Shown here one piece after another: positions 28,596 through 40,864 of a DNA stretch of 64,000 bases. The position numbers and the translations under genes were made by a program. Origin of the DNA: Apus apus (lineage: Eukaryota > Chordata > Aves > Apodiformes > Apodidae); NCBI RefSeq assembly GCF_020740795.1, contig NC_067282.1, positions 147,236,858-147,300,857 on the forward strand. The letters run 5' to 3'. The notes under the pieces were generated by a model. The model did no database searches. It was not told where the DNA came from and saw only the letters and a list, made by a program, of their open reading frames with translations. How positions within the stretch are numbered: position 1 is the first letter of the stretch; every line of letters starts with the position of its first letter.

Positions 28596-30382
28596 CACAA
28601 CAAAAAAACAGTACAGGAAATTTTCAAGACTGGATTTTTTTGTCAGATTGGAAGAGAACATAATATGAAACACGATTAATTATACAAGTATAACGTAAGG
28701 GTAGGAAAGCGTAACAGGTTGAGCAAATTTTGAAATGATTGCTAGTCCACAGTTTCAATTTATTTCATTCAGTGAACAGCCTGTCACTTGCACTCTCAGC
28801 TGGCCTTTACAAAACAGACATCTCAGGAAAAACACATTTCTCCACACACTACAGTGTTTCGTGCTTTTTTTCTACCCGCTTTTCTTCTTCCCTTGCTGCC
28901 TAGCAGTGATTATAGAGTCAACTGAGTTTTCCTACCTATCTCTATACCAGTAAATAAAGCTGGGCTAAGACACAGGTTCAAGTGTTTTCCTGTTCCAGAC
29001 ATTAAAGCATTCAGTGCCTGGGTGTGAGCAGAAGAAAGGGGAACAAGAAAAAATTACCTCTGCAGTGTTACTGGGTCTGTTCATGCACTGATTACCCACT
29101 GCCACCACATTTGTACACAAAAGGGCAAAACCCCATTACTTATTCAAGGCAGTGTTTTGCTTTTCAGGGACAGGAATAATTTCAGTGATACAAGGAGTTT
29201 AACCTAGATAGTGATATAAAATAAAGGAGGAATATAGTTTTAACATTCCTTCTTTGCGTTCTTCTAGGCAGGGGTCTTACCTTTATATTTTGTAGGTGGA
29301 TGAATCAGTCAAATAATAAAGCATCACAATGAGTTGAGCAGAAAAAGCTGGGTATTGGTCTCTCAAAAAAAAAAAAAGAATGAAATGCACATCCCTTATA
29401 AGGTGTCTATAAAATGGCTAAATAGCCAGAAAACAACAGCTTGTAGAGGAAAAAATTGTGCATTTGCTATAGGATAAACAGGCACATGACCAGTATTATA
29501 TCTCTAACTCCTTTTCAATGATGTAAAATATGTTTTCCAAAACACTTGTATGTAGTTAGAGAGTGTGCAGTCTGTCTAGGAGCCTGGCTTTTATTGATAT
29601 GTGATAATGACACAAACATTTGTTCTAATACATGAAATCCTGAAGGACCAGTTCATCTGTTGTTCTAATCACTACAGTTTTGTCTCAAAATCCTAAACAG
29701 GCATAAGAAAATAAATTGTAGTGCCCCCTGATTAACTTGACCTACATTTCTATAGCCTACATATTCATAGTTTAAGTAGGAGTTTCAGAGGAGGGCAGCC
29801 CGGTGGCTCAGTTTAGTGGTTCAGTGTGTGTGCTACAGATAGGATTTCCATTCCTTCTGTCTGGTTTCCTGGCTTGGCAAAGGCAAGGAGTGCTGCATCT
29901 CCTCGATGAGTGGAAAAGAGACTATCTCATCTCTCAGCAGTGACCTCTCCAGTTAATGAGCTAGCAGTGCTGAAAGGAACATTGCAGTGTTTATCGAAGC
30001 TAAAATGAGGACAGCTAAAGGAAAGGACCCAAGAAAGTCTAGCAAATGTGATCAGCACAATACGGAGGGTCCTCACTGCTCCAAACAGGAACATAATAAT
30101 CCTTTTTTCTTCATTAATATTGCAAAGTACTTCTCACTCCATCTTTGCACAACACTTTCTCTTAAAGGGAGGACCAGCTGTTTCACTGCAGGGAAACTGT
30201 CCACACTTATTAGTCCCTTTTATGTTGTGGGAAAAGGCACAAATATATACAGGTTGCTCCTGTAAGTTCTGCAGGCAGGAAGGGCTCTTTAAGTGACAGG
30301 GTGGCAGTCAATTTGTCAACCTCTGTCTGCGTGTGTATGCATGTCTGCATGTTACAGAGAGAGAGGCAGAGAGCAAGCGGTG

Positions 30383-30388
30383 CAGCTG
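30383..30388. promoter_or_regulatory. E-box CAGCTG in MYBPC1 proximal promoter
   Basis: CAGCTG lies about 190 bp upstream of the TATA box. It fits the CANNTG site of myogenic bHLH factors (MyoD/myogenin family), and the CAGCTG form is the one they prefer. A role in muscle expression of MYBPC1 is inferred from position only, because hexamers of this type occur often by chance. Confidence 0.35.
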
Positions 30389-30477
30389 AATTTAGAAAAT
30401 TATAGATGTTCTCATCAGCCCCATGCAATGCAGCAGAGATTCCTTCCAAAAGCCAAGGGAGCAGAGGCTGCAGACAA

Positions 30478-30483
30478 CAGATG
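30478..30483. promoter_or_regulatory. E-box CAGATG in MYBPC1 proximal promoter
   Basis: This is a second CANNTG site, about 90 bp upstream of the TATA box and 90 bp downstream of the CAGCTG site. Paired E-boxes in front of a TATA box are common in muscle structural gene promoters. A near-match to a MEF2 site (CTATTTTGAT, one mismatch at a core position) lies at about 30,544-30,553. Functional importance is inferred. Confidence 0.3.
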
Positions 30484-30570
30484 GGAGAGGGGTTCCCATA
30501 ACTGTCAATTTTCAAAGTGTTTGCATTGAAAAGAGAGGAGGTGCTATTTTGATTGATATTTCAGTCGCAG

Positions 30571-30579
30571 TATATAAAG
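30571..30579 (+). promoter_or_regulatory. TATA box of MYBPC1
   Basis: TATATAAAG is a strong TATA element 134 bp upstream of the start codon. Usual spacing puts transcription initiation at about 30,600-30,610. An initiator-like TCATACT at 30,608-30,614 lies close to this window. A TATA-type promoter fits a highly expressed tissue-restricted muscle gene. The start site itself is inferred. Confidence 0.75.
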
Positions 30580-30599
30580 CAGAGGAATTCTTCTTACCC

Positions 30600-30704
30600 T
30601 CTGCTTGTCATACTGATCTGCATACCCTCTCAGCTGGACTTGGGGCTACTACTTACTGCATCTGAAAGGCTGAAACTCACTGGGAATAAAGAATTCTTGT
30701 AACA
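30600..30704 (+). other. MYBPC1 5' UTR (start approximate)
   Basis: About 105 nt between the inferred initiation site and the ATG. It contains no upstream ATG, so a scanning ribosome would meet the MYBPC1 start codon first. The bases in front of the start read AACA, giving A at -3, which is the key favourable Kozak position; +4 is C. The 5' boundary is predicted from the TATA box and not observed. Confidence 0.6.
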
Positions 30705-30729
30705 ATGCCGGAACCCACTAAGAAGGATG
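30705..30729 (+). CDS. MYBPC1: MYBPC1 exon 1 coding part (start codon)
   Basis: This 25-nt coding segment encodes MPEPTKKD plus the first base G of the next codon. The start is chosen because it is the first ATG after the TATA box, has A at -3, and gives the known MYBPC1 N-terminus. The donor is G|GTAAGC, close to consensus. It ends in phase 1, which fits exon 2 exactly. The peptide is short, but its identity together with the proline-rich sequence of exon 2 makes the assignment firm. The next coding exon is 20.7 kb downstream. Confidence 0.9.
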
Positions 30730-33700
30730 GTAAGCATAACAAAAATTACCTGAACATTTCTTAATTACAGGAATGATGTGTGTGCACATACAAAATATCT
30801 TTTAGACCCCCTAGCACATTAGCAATGGGTAGTATCTAAGAGTGATAGCTGTTTAACATCATTGTGTCATTACAGATCACTGAACCTTTTTAACTAAGAA
30901 ATTACTTTCAGATAGGGGCAGGTAGCACATAACTATTTTGGCCTCCAGCTATTTGAAACAATAAACAATGGCTTTGCAGAGATATTGAGAAACTAATTGA
31001 TTGGGCAAATGCTGCATTCACTTTTGAAGATTGCAGATTTTTTGTAGTGCAATTAGGGGTTCTCTATAGCTGAGATATCTAGGCTCTGGAAAACAGGGAA
31101 TAAACATTATTATAAGTTATTGAATACAAAGGATGTGTTCATGAAACAATTTTAAGGTTCTGATGAAAATATATTCTATATGTCTAATGCATAAGTGAAG
31201 AATGTAGTAAGGTGGGGTTTTTTACAATTCAAACTGAAATGATACATTTTGCCGCACTACAGAAATTATTATTTTATATTTAAGAAGGATAGTTCAAGGA
31301 AGAAATACTGCCCCCGTTTGTGGTACTGTTATGTTCATAGCAAGGAAACTGAGTACATAGTCTGCTAGTGAGAGACAGCATTGTCCGTTTGAGGCTGCCC
31401 AAACAGGCATAAAACATTCAGGGTATATTAATTAACAACTTTTTTAAAGCTAGCATTTGTTACTATTTTGAAAATTTAAGCTGAGTAAACTTCTTGTATT
31501 TGCATTACTTCTGTAGCCCTTCTTTTATTTTTCTTTAACAGTTAGACATTTTGATAAGAATTTTTTATTACTATTGTCCAACATTGACAATATACATAGC
31601 TTCTGCAAAGACATAAATGTGCAAACTGTATGTGCTTTGCAAGTGTTGGCAAACAATACCTATATAAACAGGTTCCCTAATGCATGCCCAAATGCAAAAC
31701 TGAATTTAACCTTAAAGATAATCTTGTGGAAAGGACATAAGTAATTAAACAGCATTCTGTTTCCATCAATTCTGAAAGATTCCATAGGCCTATATGTGTT
31801 GTTTGAATTAGTACATTTGATTTAATATCCACCTATCAAGAGCATTTTCTTTATTTTAACAGTCTTTTTGAAATATGTTCTGGTTTTGTGGAAACCGAGA
31901 GCACAGCAACTATCAGCAACATTAGTTTCAGCACCTTCTTGGGTTGGGGGCATATGAAAATTAAACTTTTTGCATGACTGAGTCTTAAGCAAGTAGTGTT
32001 GACAGACCAACATGATCATTTTACTTACTGGTCCTCCTTAGTGCTTGAGGACAATGATGGATGAAGTATCCTTCTGAAAATAGCTACACCAAGTGCATGT
32101 ATTAATACGAGACCCTAATCCCCTATATCAAACCTAGAGCCAAGCCCCTTCTAGAGTGTCTTATTTGTAATTCAAATGATTTACACATGTATTAAGTGTC
32201 CTTTTTATTTGATCTGTTATTTGACTGCATATTACACAGTTTAATCAGAATGCATTCTATGGCTGCCAACCAAAAAAAAAACCCAACAAAAATATTTCTG
32301 GACTTTCAAAAATATGTGCTTTGTAGAAAATTTGTTAGGAGGCTCATGTTTCCAAAGGTCATTATTCTGTTTAGGACTAGTTCATTTCAAAGATGTTCTT
32401 ACAATTCAGTGATTACAAATGCAGCTTTGTGGCTGTTTTACAAGATAGGTTTAGCAACTCTGAACAACATTATATTGACTGTGGAATAAATGTTATTTTA
32501 TATGAGTTGATATTTGACAGCACATACAATAATGAAGCCTTCTGTCCTGTTTCCTGATAGAGGTAGAGTTCGCAAGTAGTAATAAGCTCTGGAAACGTGG
32601 TACTTATAGGTTGTTTGCTGGCTGTTCCTCACTGCACCCAGATTATTTGCAGTCAGTAGATTAGGGTAATAAACTGTTCATTTTACTGTACTTATGAGAT
32701 TAGCTGCTTCCTAAAATTTTTTCATTGATCAAGAACTCACCTGAGCTAGTGGCAGTACTTGTATAGTAAGTACAACTACTTATTTGTGGCAGGAGTATTT
32801 GGTACCAATAATAGTACAATTCCACTGCTAAGACTGGTACTAGCTCTCCTAGTAAGACTTCAGAACCTGACATGCAATAGAAAACAAAGAAGACAAGAGG
32901 CTTCAGGGTTCTGTATCACACAAGCACCTAAGCCATACTCTTCTGACATTTCCAAAAGAAGCCATCTACATGAATGATCCCATGCCCCTTATTCCCATAG
33001 GTCTTGCCAGTTAAAAACAGCACACACAAGAGCCAGCAGATGAGACATCAGAAACTAACACTTGAATGTTAAGAAAATCTAAGGTTTGCATTTTATTGTC
33101 ATTACAGTCTCTGAAGTAAATGTAGCTAGAATTTTCAGAGGCAGTGCTGCAGCAAGCTCCCAGGCTTTTTTTCTCAGGTCAAATGCTCTTTGAGTTATTT
33201 TAAGATCATTAGATTACCAAAGTGAGAAGTTTCCTGACTTGGTGAGAGTGTAGCCTCACAGTGCACACTTAACAAATAGGATCACCAAATTAAACACACT
33301 ACTCAGCTAAGAGAAGGTTGCTGGAGCACTTCAGCCTAATGGAATTTGTCACTGTGGAAACAGGCTTCCATGCCTAATGATTTAAAGCCTTTATTGTTGT
33401 ACTCCTAAAAAGTCAAAGTCCTAAATATTACATCAGCTGCAGCCTAGTTGAAGTATATGGTCATGTTGTTGTAAGATACTTTTATCTTAGCCTGTTCAAA
33501 ATTTCATAATTGCAAGGATGCACCCCAGTGGATGACTGGGATGGAATTGTGGCACTGAAGATCTTTACCAGTGCATTTGAGTGGCCTTTATTTTTCCTGG
33601 TGGCTAATAAAACAACCCTTTCTCATAGAATTACGTCCTGTAATTTATTGCTTTCACTGAGTCAATCTTTCCTGTCTCCCTTTTCCTTTAACCAATACTC

Positions 33701-35427
33701 ATGATGAGAGCTGCCATTAATTAGGTGCCCTCTTAAACTGTCACAGGCCATGGCATTTGGGCATGCTTTTGTAAAAGCGCCAAATCTCTCAAGAGCAACA
33801 GTTTCAAACTATTTGTGGGCATCATCCCACAGAGACAGGTGCAAGTCTGTCCCCCGTAGACAGCTCTGTAAATTCACCTTAATTATTCTCTCCAATCTAG
33901 GAAATAACTCACGGCCATGAGTTAAGTGACTATTTCCGATTTTAAGCCAAAACATTAATCAACTGTCTGCCAACTTATTTTCTAAGGGTTTGCAAGCTCA
34001 GCTTGAATAATGACTGGAACATCCACATATTGGCAAGGAATAAAAATTTAAAAATATCAGTGTGCCTACTCTAGACACTGTTTTAGTACAACTTTTTAAA
34101 ATATCTAAACAGCATAGAAGTAAAAGTCATGAAGAAAACTGTGTGCAAATGCTGTTACAAGGACAATCTCTAAACTAACTTGTGAAAGGAGGCAAACAGA
34201 TATATTAGTAGAGACTGCTTTGGAGATACGGGGACACTGTTCTCCCTGAAGAAGACCAGCTGAAATAGCCTTTACTGCCACAGGCTTTTAAACATGACTG
34301 ATTTTGTTTCATTGCATGATTGTGCTGTAACTATATTATATAAATGTAAGACAAGTTTTATCACAGTTCATCATATAAATCATATAAATAGACATGTAGA
34401 GCAGCATTCCAATGAGAAATCAATATCATCATCAAAGTTGGATAAAAGTTAATTAATTTAAGATTTCTTTTAATATCATATTTTCAAGGGTAAACGATTT
34501 TTCAAAGGTGAAAAAGAAGATAAATGGAAATTCTGCTTTGGTATATTAATTTGGCTTGTGTCAAAATTAACACTGTTGATAGAAAATTTTCCTGAAAATT
34601 CAATAGCCTGGCATGTGAACATTGTATAACATTGCTCAGTGCTTCTCATGCAGAAGACTAGACCTGTGCAACCGTTTGATTATGGCACCAAACTGGGTAG
34701 TGCAGCTGCTGCTGTCCTTGCTGCATAGACACATACTTCAGTGAGGCGAAAGAGAAGCATACACACATCCATCTCCTGCCATCATCACCACCCCTCTGCA
34801 GGACTGACTGTAAAATGCATTCCCATTATTTCTAACTTCCTTCAGTCTTGGAGCCAAATCACACTTGAAGTCAGGCCCATACATATCATTTGCAAGCACT
34901 GTATTAGTCACAGGTAAATGAGTTTTGGTGGATGAAGAAAGGAGGAAACCCTAACCCCTTATCTTATTTTCCCCTTCAATTCTTTAGAAAGTTTCTCTTC
35001 ATCACCTTTAGCTAATAAATTTAAAGCCCTCACAAACGAAAAGCAAACTTAGGCCTAACTGTTGTAATGAGATCTGTGAGGGTGGGCCCTGCTCCTATCC
35101 TGAGCCCTGTAGAACAGCGTCCTCCTGCACAGATCTTGTTGCACACTGGAAATTGAGTTGTTCTTAGGCTGCCTCTGCCCTCCCATTGTTAATTTCTACA
35201 TGTTGCTCCTACACTTCCTTCTGAGATACCAGAGCATCTCAGATTTATCCTTTGACCTTCCGCCTCCACCACTCCTAAGTTTAAGACTACTATCCCTATC
35301 AGATTCATTACACCGGTAAAGAAACCCCCCCAAACTTGTTTTATTTTGGAGTTCATATGTTTTGTTTCTTATGGTGTAAATTGAAGGAACTGCATTGACA
35401 CTTTTTCCTTATACAATTAATTGATTT

Positions 35428-35558
35428 TCATAGAATCCTAGGGGTTGGAAGGGACCTCGAAAGATCATCTAGTCCAACCCCCCCGCCAGAGCAGGGTCAC
35501 CTAGAGTGCATCACACAGGAAGGTGTCCAGGCGGGTTTTGAATGTCTCCAGAGAAGGA
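35428..35558 (-). mobile_element. CR1 LINE 3' end fragment
   Basis: This is a short minus-strand CR1 remnant. It starts at its 3' tail (TCATAGAATCC, a single tail unit), then has GGGGTTGGAAGGGACCTCGA and ATCATCTAGTCCAACCCCCC, and stops in the sequence for the ORF2 C-terminus. Its reverse complement is very similar by eye to the 3' end of the 10.7-11.1 kb copy, including the CCTGGACxxxTTCCTGTGTGATG segment, so both belong to one CR1 subfamily. Only about 130 bp are left, by 5' truncation. Confidence 0.93.
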
Positions 35559-35896
35559 GAAGGTTTTAATATAAGAGTAGAATAATGCAAGATTCATCTG
35601 CCTTACTGTTGTTCTTACTTGAGTTGGAAAGCTTGTCCACCCTGTGCAAAAAGCCCTGCATCTATGCATAGGAAAAATATTTACTATAGTCACACTAAAA
35701 GACAGAACTCATTGAGTTTAGGAGGAAAACAGGGAGTGGTATTTCAGTTGACCAGAGGGTGCTTTGTACTTGGCAAAACTGAAATTAGCAAATGTAGCCT
35801 TTGTGACTCCCTGTGCTGCACCTGTTGGGAAGATAAATAAAGGACTGCCCAGCTCTTTCCCCTCATACCTCCTAAATATATCACTTTAAGAGAGTT

Positions 35897-36004
35897 AAAA
35901 AAAAAACACAACAAAAACCAAACAAAAAACCCCAAGAAAATAAAATTTTTAAAACACAAAACAAACAAACAAAAACAAACAAACAAAACAAAAAAAAACA
36001 AACC
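35897..36004. repeat. A-rich (CAAA)n low-complexity tract
   Basis: About 108 bases made almost only of A and C on the plus strand, including repeated CAAACAAA units. It sits 110 bp before a pure A-run and is part of an A-rich cluster. The minus-strand open frame over it (Phe/Leu/Val-rich) is a low-complexity artefact. Confidence 0.9.
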
Positions 36005-36112
36005 CAACCAACATGCTACAGTAACCTTCTGTCCTACGAAAAACAGGATGAGTTTCTTCATGCTAATTCTGGGGATCTACCAAACAAGATGAGAAGGTCT
36101 GTAGTCTCACAG

Positions 36113-36137
36113 AAAAAAAAAAAAAAAAAAAAAAAAA
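36113..36137. repeat. poly(A) tract followed by GA repeat
   Basis: A run of 25 A passes directly into GAGAGAGA. It is the second of three A-rich tracts within about 550 bp. Confidence 0.95.
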
Positions 36138-36406
36138 GAGAGAGAACTAGAGAGACTTCAGTTATTGAAACACTAGTAGCCACCACACACTTTAAGGGTC
36201 CTTGGAAAATTTATTGTCCAAGGTATTTCATGTTTTATGAGGGGACATCCAAAGGGTTCCTTGAAGATGAAGAGCAAATCAAGTTTGAAAAGAAATTACC
36301 TGGAGAAATTTCCTTTGGGATAGGGTCAAATACTAGACTTGTCACTCAGGGAAAATGCAGAGATTCCAGTAAATTAGAGGTCCTAATTTAGAGTGAGGGG
36401 AAGGGG

Positions 36407-36435
<29 letters not shown>
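36407..36435. repeat. poly(A) tract
   Basis: A run of 29 A preceded by AGGGGAAGGGG. The 270 bp between this and the previous A-run have no recognisable coding or repeat-family identity. Confidence 0.95.
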
Positions 36436-36437
<2 letters not shown>

Positions 36438-38617
36438 TTGTTCTCATGCAGACACTAATCTGGCTTTGCACTGACTGTAAAAAACCTGTAAAACAAATGA
36501 GAGGACAAATAGGTAGAATCATTAGCTTCAGTTGTAATTATAGTTTTCTCAGTCCCACTGCAGACAGCTTTGTCTCTGGAGTCTGAGGAACTGTGTGGCT
36601 GAAAAACTGTCCCTTCTCTTCCCATCCAGCCCTCTCTGCTCTCAGTCACAACTGAAGTGCTGCTTCTGATGACACCAGAGAAAGGTTTCTCTTTTTCAGT
36701 GCTTTTAGGGAACCAGCATTTGAAGGCATTTTCCCGTCACTCCCTAAAAGAGTTTGACACACTTTATGACCACTAGGAGATTTTATTGCTCTGCTTTTAC
36801 AAGTTGCTGGTGCCTTAGGAGTTAGGGAAGAGAGGCCTGATCTGACACGAATGTCCATGTTGGATCATTGAAAATTTTGTTAAGTTTGCAACCGTACAAA
36901 GATCTTAATGATCTTCACACTGTCGCAGGAGATCTCCAGGTTAGGAACCAGATACCCAAATGGAAGTGTGTGCAAGTGGCCCAGGTCATTACAGTGAATG
37001 GAGCATGGGCTGCTGCTCAGCTGACCAGCCAGCAGTTGCCTAAACATAGGTGCCCACTGCCATATGAGACCCTCTGAGCGACACCAAATACCCATTTTAG
37101 GCAGGAAGAGACAACTTGGGACCTATGGGAAATCTGCAATATGCTGCAGCAGCAGCTAGAGCCCAGAAGGGAATGCTACAGCACCTAAATGTCAGTGATC
37201 ACCTGTGTTTAAAGAAATTAATAGAGCCATAAGAAGTTATTTTATGTTGAATAAAAATCTAATTCCATTTATTATAATGGTAGCTTGGACTCCTAGATCA
37301 CAATGTAGAGACATTCATATGTCTCCTTTTTTTCTGAGTACCTTAATAATAAGATTGCAGAGTTATTCTCATTAAATTGTTCAATCAGTGTTTAAAGATT
37401 TTCTGCAATGGGTAGTTTTATAAGAAGATAAGGAGCAAATGTCACTCCAGCATTATTTGTATGTGGTACTAAGATACTCTCTCTCAATAAATGAGGAAGT
37501 ACATTAAGCCCAGATTCCCTTGAGCGAGGCCTAGCTGGTTTTACTTGCTTTATTTTTCTAAGAAAGAGTGAATGTATTTTATTTCATGGCTAAGCTGAGT
37601 GTTTAAAGCAACTCAAAATTAAATTTCTTTTTGGCATCAATGAGAGGAAACTGAAAGTTGCATTCCAGTTCAAATCAATATTAATTCTTCTTTCTTTCTA
37701 TGCCAGCTTATTCTCACTTCCTCCAACAGGTTTGTGCTGTCAGATGAATGGCTGGTTGCATCAAGGATATTTGTAGCCATGAGTAACAAGCCCTTTTCCT
37801 GTTAAATAATAAAGTGTTTTTGAATATTCTGCAACGTTTTCAACAAAACACATGTGGATTTAGAAAGCTGCATGAATTCCTATTTCAGGAATTTACTCTC
37901 CCTAATTTGTCATGTGTAGTTTTAGCTCATAGAGACCACTGAACCAGCAGGTGATTCAGCTAAGATGAAGATCCTAGCAGAAGAGACTGAGTTAGTCAAA
38001 TTCCAGTTTTGTGTCCAACAGAATTATATGTCCTAGAAAACCACTCTAGCAAGCATGTTTTGGTAAAAGTTTCCATCAGTCTTAACTGCTTCCTGAGACA
38101 CTTTAGGGGCAGAAAGACTCAAGTAGTATTAAGATAGATTTCTGCTCAGAGACCTCTCAGAACCCTAAAAAATGCAGCATTCACAAAATTGAGTGGTTTG
38201 CCTCTGGCTTGCCTCCCCTGTTACTGATGTCTGTATTTAGCCTAATGACACCTTCACAGACCAGTCAGTGGGACCTAGGCTAAGCAAGGCAGGATGTCTT
38301 ATATCCACACATCTTAGAATTACTTCTTCTGAAGAAGACAAATCACATCTACAATCCTCTACTGCTTGGCCAAGTGCCTTTATGTATATTTTCAGTTTAA
38401 AGTGTCAAAATAACCTGTAACTTCTGCTGCAGTTAGCCATGCTGGTGTTAGATGTCATAATACTGAGATGATGCGTGCTCTGCCCTCTGGTAGTGCTAGA
38501 TGGAGGTTAATTTAGGACATTAGACCTCCTGGAGTAGTGTCAGAAGGCTGTTGAACAGAAAGTCAAATATGGCACCATCTCAGAAAAGTTTCAAAATTCC
38601 AAAGAATACACCATCCT

Positions 38618-38639
38618 AAAAAAAAAAAATAAAAAAAAA
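38618..38639. repeat. A-rich tract
   Basis: Two runs of A separated by a single T, within intron 1. There is no recognisable flanking element. Confidence 0.9.
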
Positions 38640-39620
38640 TGCTTCATGCTCTGCCTTGGAGTAAAATGGTTTGTTCCAAGAAAGGCATTTACAAATACAA
38701 TGAATTGCAAGTTGGACAGTGCATGTGACTTGCATGCAGTGCTGAGAGTTGCAGTACCAGAACCTGGGAGTACAGCTGGATGATTCATTCCACAGTTTAG
38801 AGCACCCTCCGTATCCCATCTCCATGCTCCCAAAAGTGTGCTGACACTGCAGCAAGAGAAGAGTCCTGCTGTGTGTTGCAGCAATGGAACACATTCAAGA
38901 GAGTCATTGCCTTTCTTTCCCTGGAGATCAGGAAATATTACTTACATCATTTTCTGTTCCCTGGCCCTATTACTACTTGAAAATAGCATGTGATCTACTT
39001 CTTAAGGCAGTTGCCCTTATATGTGATGGCTCCAGCAAGTTATTTTGATCAGGTGATTATTACAAAAAGCTCTGTTCTAATTTAATTCTCTGTAGGATCA
39101 AATGGGGGTTTTAGTGAGCTCCTGAAAGTGTTGTTCAGTAGTACCATGATGCTTCCTGAGAGGGATCTGTATTAAAATTCACACTCATTACGACTCTGCA
39201 GGCTCAGAATAACTTCCTAATTTTGGTCATAAATGCCAAGAGTAGGTTACAGTCATACACAGATGAAGATTCCCTTTTCATACAGATATCTGTTTATAAA
39301 TCCGTTCATAAATCTTAGCTTGGTGTGTGTAGATATAAATTGCAGAGACATTTGCTCACGTCTTGTTATTGAACCAACTAGGGGGAACATGTCGGGTAGG
39401 AGCTGAGCAAAAGCAGCTTACAAACAGATCAATTGGCTGCATTTTCTTGCACGGAAGCCATGCTTTGCTCAGCCAGCATGCAAACCCAGTCCAAAAGTGT
39501 TTTCTAAATTTTGTCTTCTCTCAAAGCTCTGAAGTTCTGATGAAATTAGACTGAACACGCAGCAAAGACTGAAAGACACCCCAAATGAAAAACTTACTGG
39601 TTCAGTTGGTGGGATAGGTC

Positions 39621-39665
39621 TTACTCCTTGATACTTACTTACTCCTTGATACTTACTTACTCTTG
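39621..39665. repeat. 18-bp tandem repeat, about 2.5 copies
   Basis: TTACTCCTTGATACTTAC occurs twice in perfect tandem (39,621-39,638 and 39,639-39,656), followed by a partial third copy. The copies are identical, so the duplication is recent or homogenised. It lies within intron 1. Confidence 0.95.
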
Positions 39666-40864
39666 CATGCTAGCAGACTGGAAAGGGCAGAAAGACATAG
39701 CTTTTGAAGAGTTGTTGAATTCCAACCTTTAGGTAGTTTTGTGTTCACTTCCATAACTTTCTGCTATGAGATCTTTTCTGTGCAAGACAAATGCAGAAAC
39801 TGTGGTCCTAGCACCAGTTCCAACTGTTCTAAGAAGGAAAGAAACTCCCACTTACCAGGCTGAGCTGATTTAAGGCTTCTCATTCTTATCTGTCCTGAAA
39901 TAAAACATTTCCTACCATTTTCACACCTGAATGTGCACAGCATTGCTTTTCTGCTGTTTTTCATCAGGTTTATTAATTTCCAATACCACTAAAGCCTTGT
40001 TCCTAGCAAAAATTACAGAAAACATTTATTCCTGGTTATGTGGAGAGTATCTAGGAACAGTCACAGGAGAAATGCCATGCAGATGGAGTAATTCATTGAC
40101 TAATACCCTCTGGGTCTCATGCTGTGATATTCATGTAGATAGAGATAATCATACACGTACTGTAGCGCCTTTGGTATCTTCTCGTTTTATAAGAACATAG
40201 TATCTAGGCCAAAAAGCTTATTTTAGACCCAAAGAGGAGCCGTAATACCAATGGAGGCTGTGGCTGCCACTCCTCCACAGATGCAGACTTCAGTGAAGGC
40301 ACAGAGGGTCAGATGCCTGATGACATTTTTTCCATGGCATTCCCTCCAGCCTTACTAATCTTTCATCTAAGCTTTCCTTAGCCCTATTTTTAAAGGGGAA
40401 ATCTGACCTCTGTCCTCTGCCCCTTTTTCTTTGCCCTTGTTTTGTTTTTCCGCATTTCGCAATGAAGATTTCTTTCTTACCCAACAGCTTTTTTAGGTGG
40501 AGACAATGTATGTTCAGCAAACTGTAACTGTTATTCACAATAGCATCTCAAATACATTTTGATGTCATGCTTTGTAAGAGCTTACTTTTATACATATCGC
40601 TTACTTATTTACTCATGCAAGCCCTCACGCTTTGTCTGCAAACATCCTGCTGTGATATTTTCCCTAAAGGCAAAGCTTAGTGATTTTTTTTAAGTGAAGG
40701 CCTTTAACTCTCACAGTTATCTTCATTGATGCTGCATGAGATAGAGAGGTAGAAAATAAAGCAGTATTAGCACAGAGGGATTTGTGTAATTTCGTATGCC
40801 TAACACCCACATGTGACTTTCATGCACACAAATAATGCAGCAACAGAGGTTTCCCTAGCGCCAT

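Larger units (their letters stand above)
11131..30300. other. Upstream intergenic DNA, no gene recognised
   Basis: 19 kb between the CR1 copy and the MYBPC1 promoter. I find no exon chain, no RNA gene with supportable structure and no long open frame of recognisable family. It contains a T-run (12,900-12,921), a purine-rich tract (14,156-14,273), AT-rich low-complexity patches (about 21,240-21,280 and 21,587-21,615) and an A-run at 28,579. One A-box-like motif near 29,798 is discussed under rejected items. Confidence 0.6.

Noticed and set aside
29798..29850. tRNA A-box-like GGTGGCTCAGTTTAGTGG motif
   Set aside because: No matching B-box (GGTTCRANNCC) and no acceptor or anticodon stems follow at the right distance, so neither a tRNA gene nor a clear tRNA-derived SINE can be claimed.
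1..30570. Search for SPIC or another neighbouring gene upstream of MYBPC1
   Set aside because: No ETS-domain motif or other conserved exon appears in any frame. The neighbour must lie further away or be absent.
31325..31375. AAGGAAACTGAG motif like antisense MIR in intron 1
   Set aside because: The match covers only about 12 bases with no extended similarity, too short to call a SINE.
35744..36061. Minus-strand open frame resembling a membrane protein (Phe/Leu/Val repeats)
   Set aside because: It is the translation of the (CAAA)n tract on the opposite strand.
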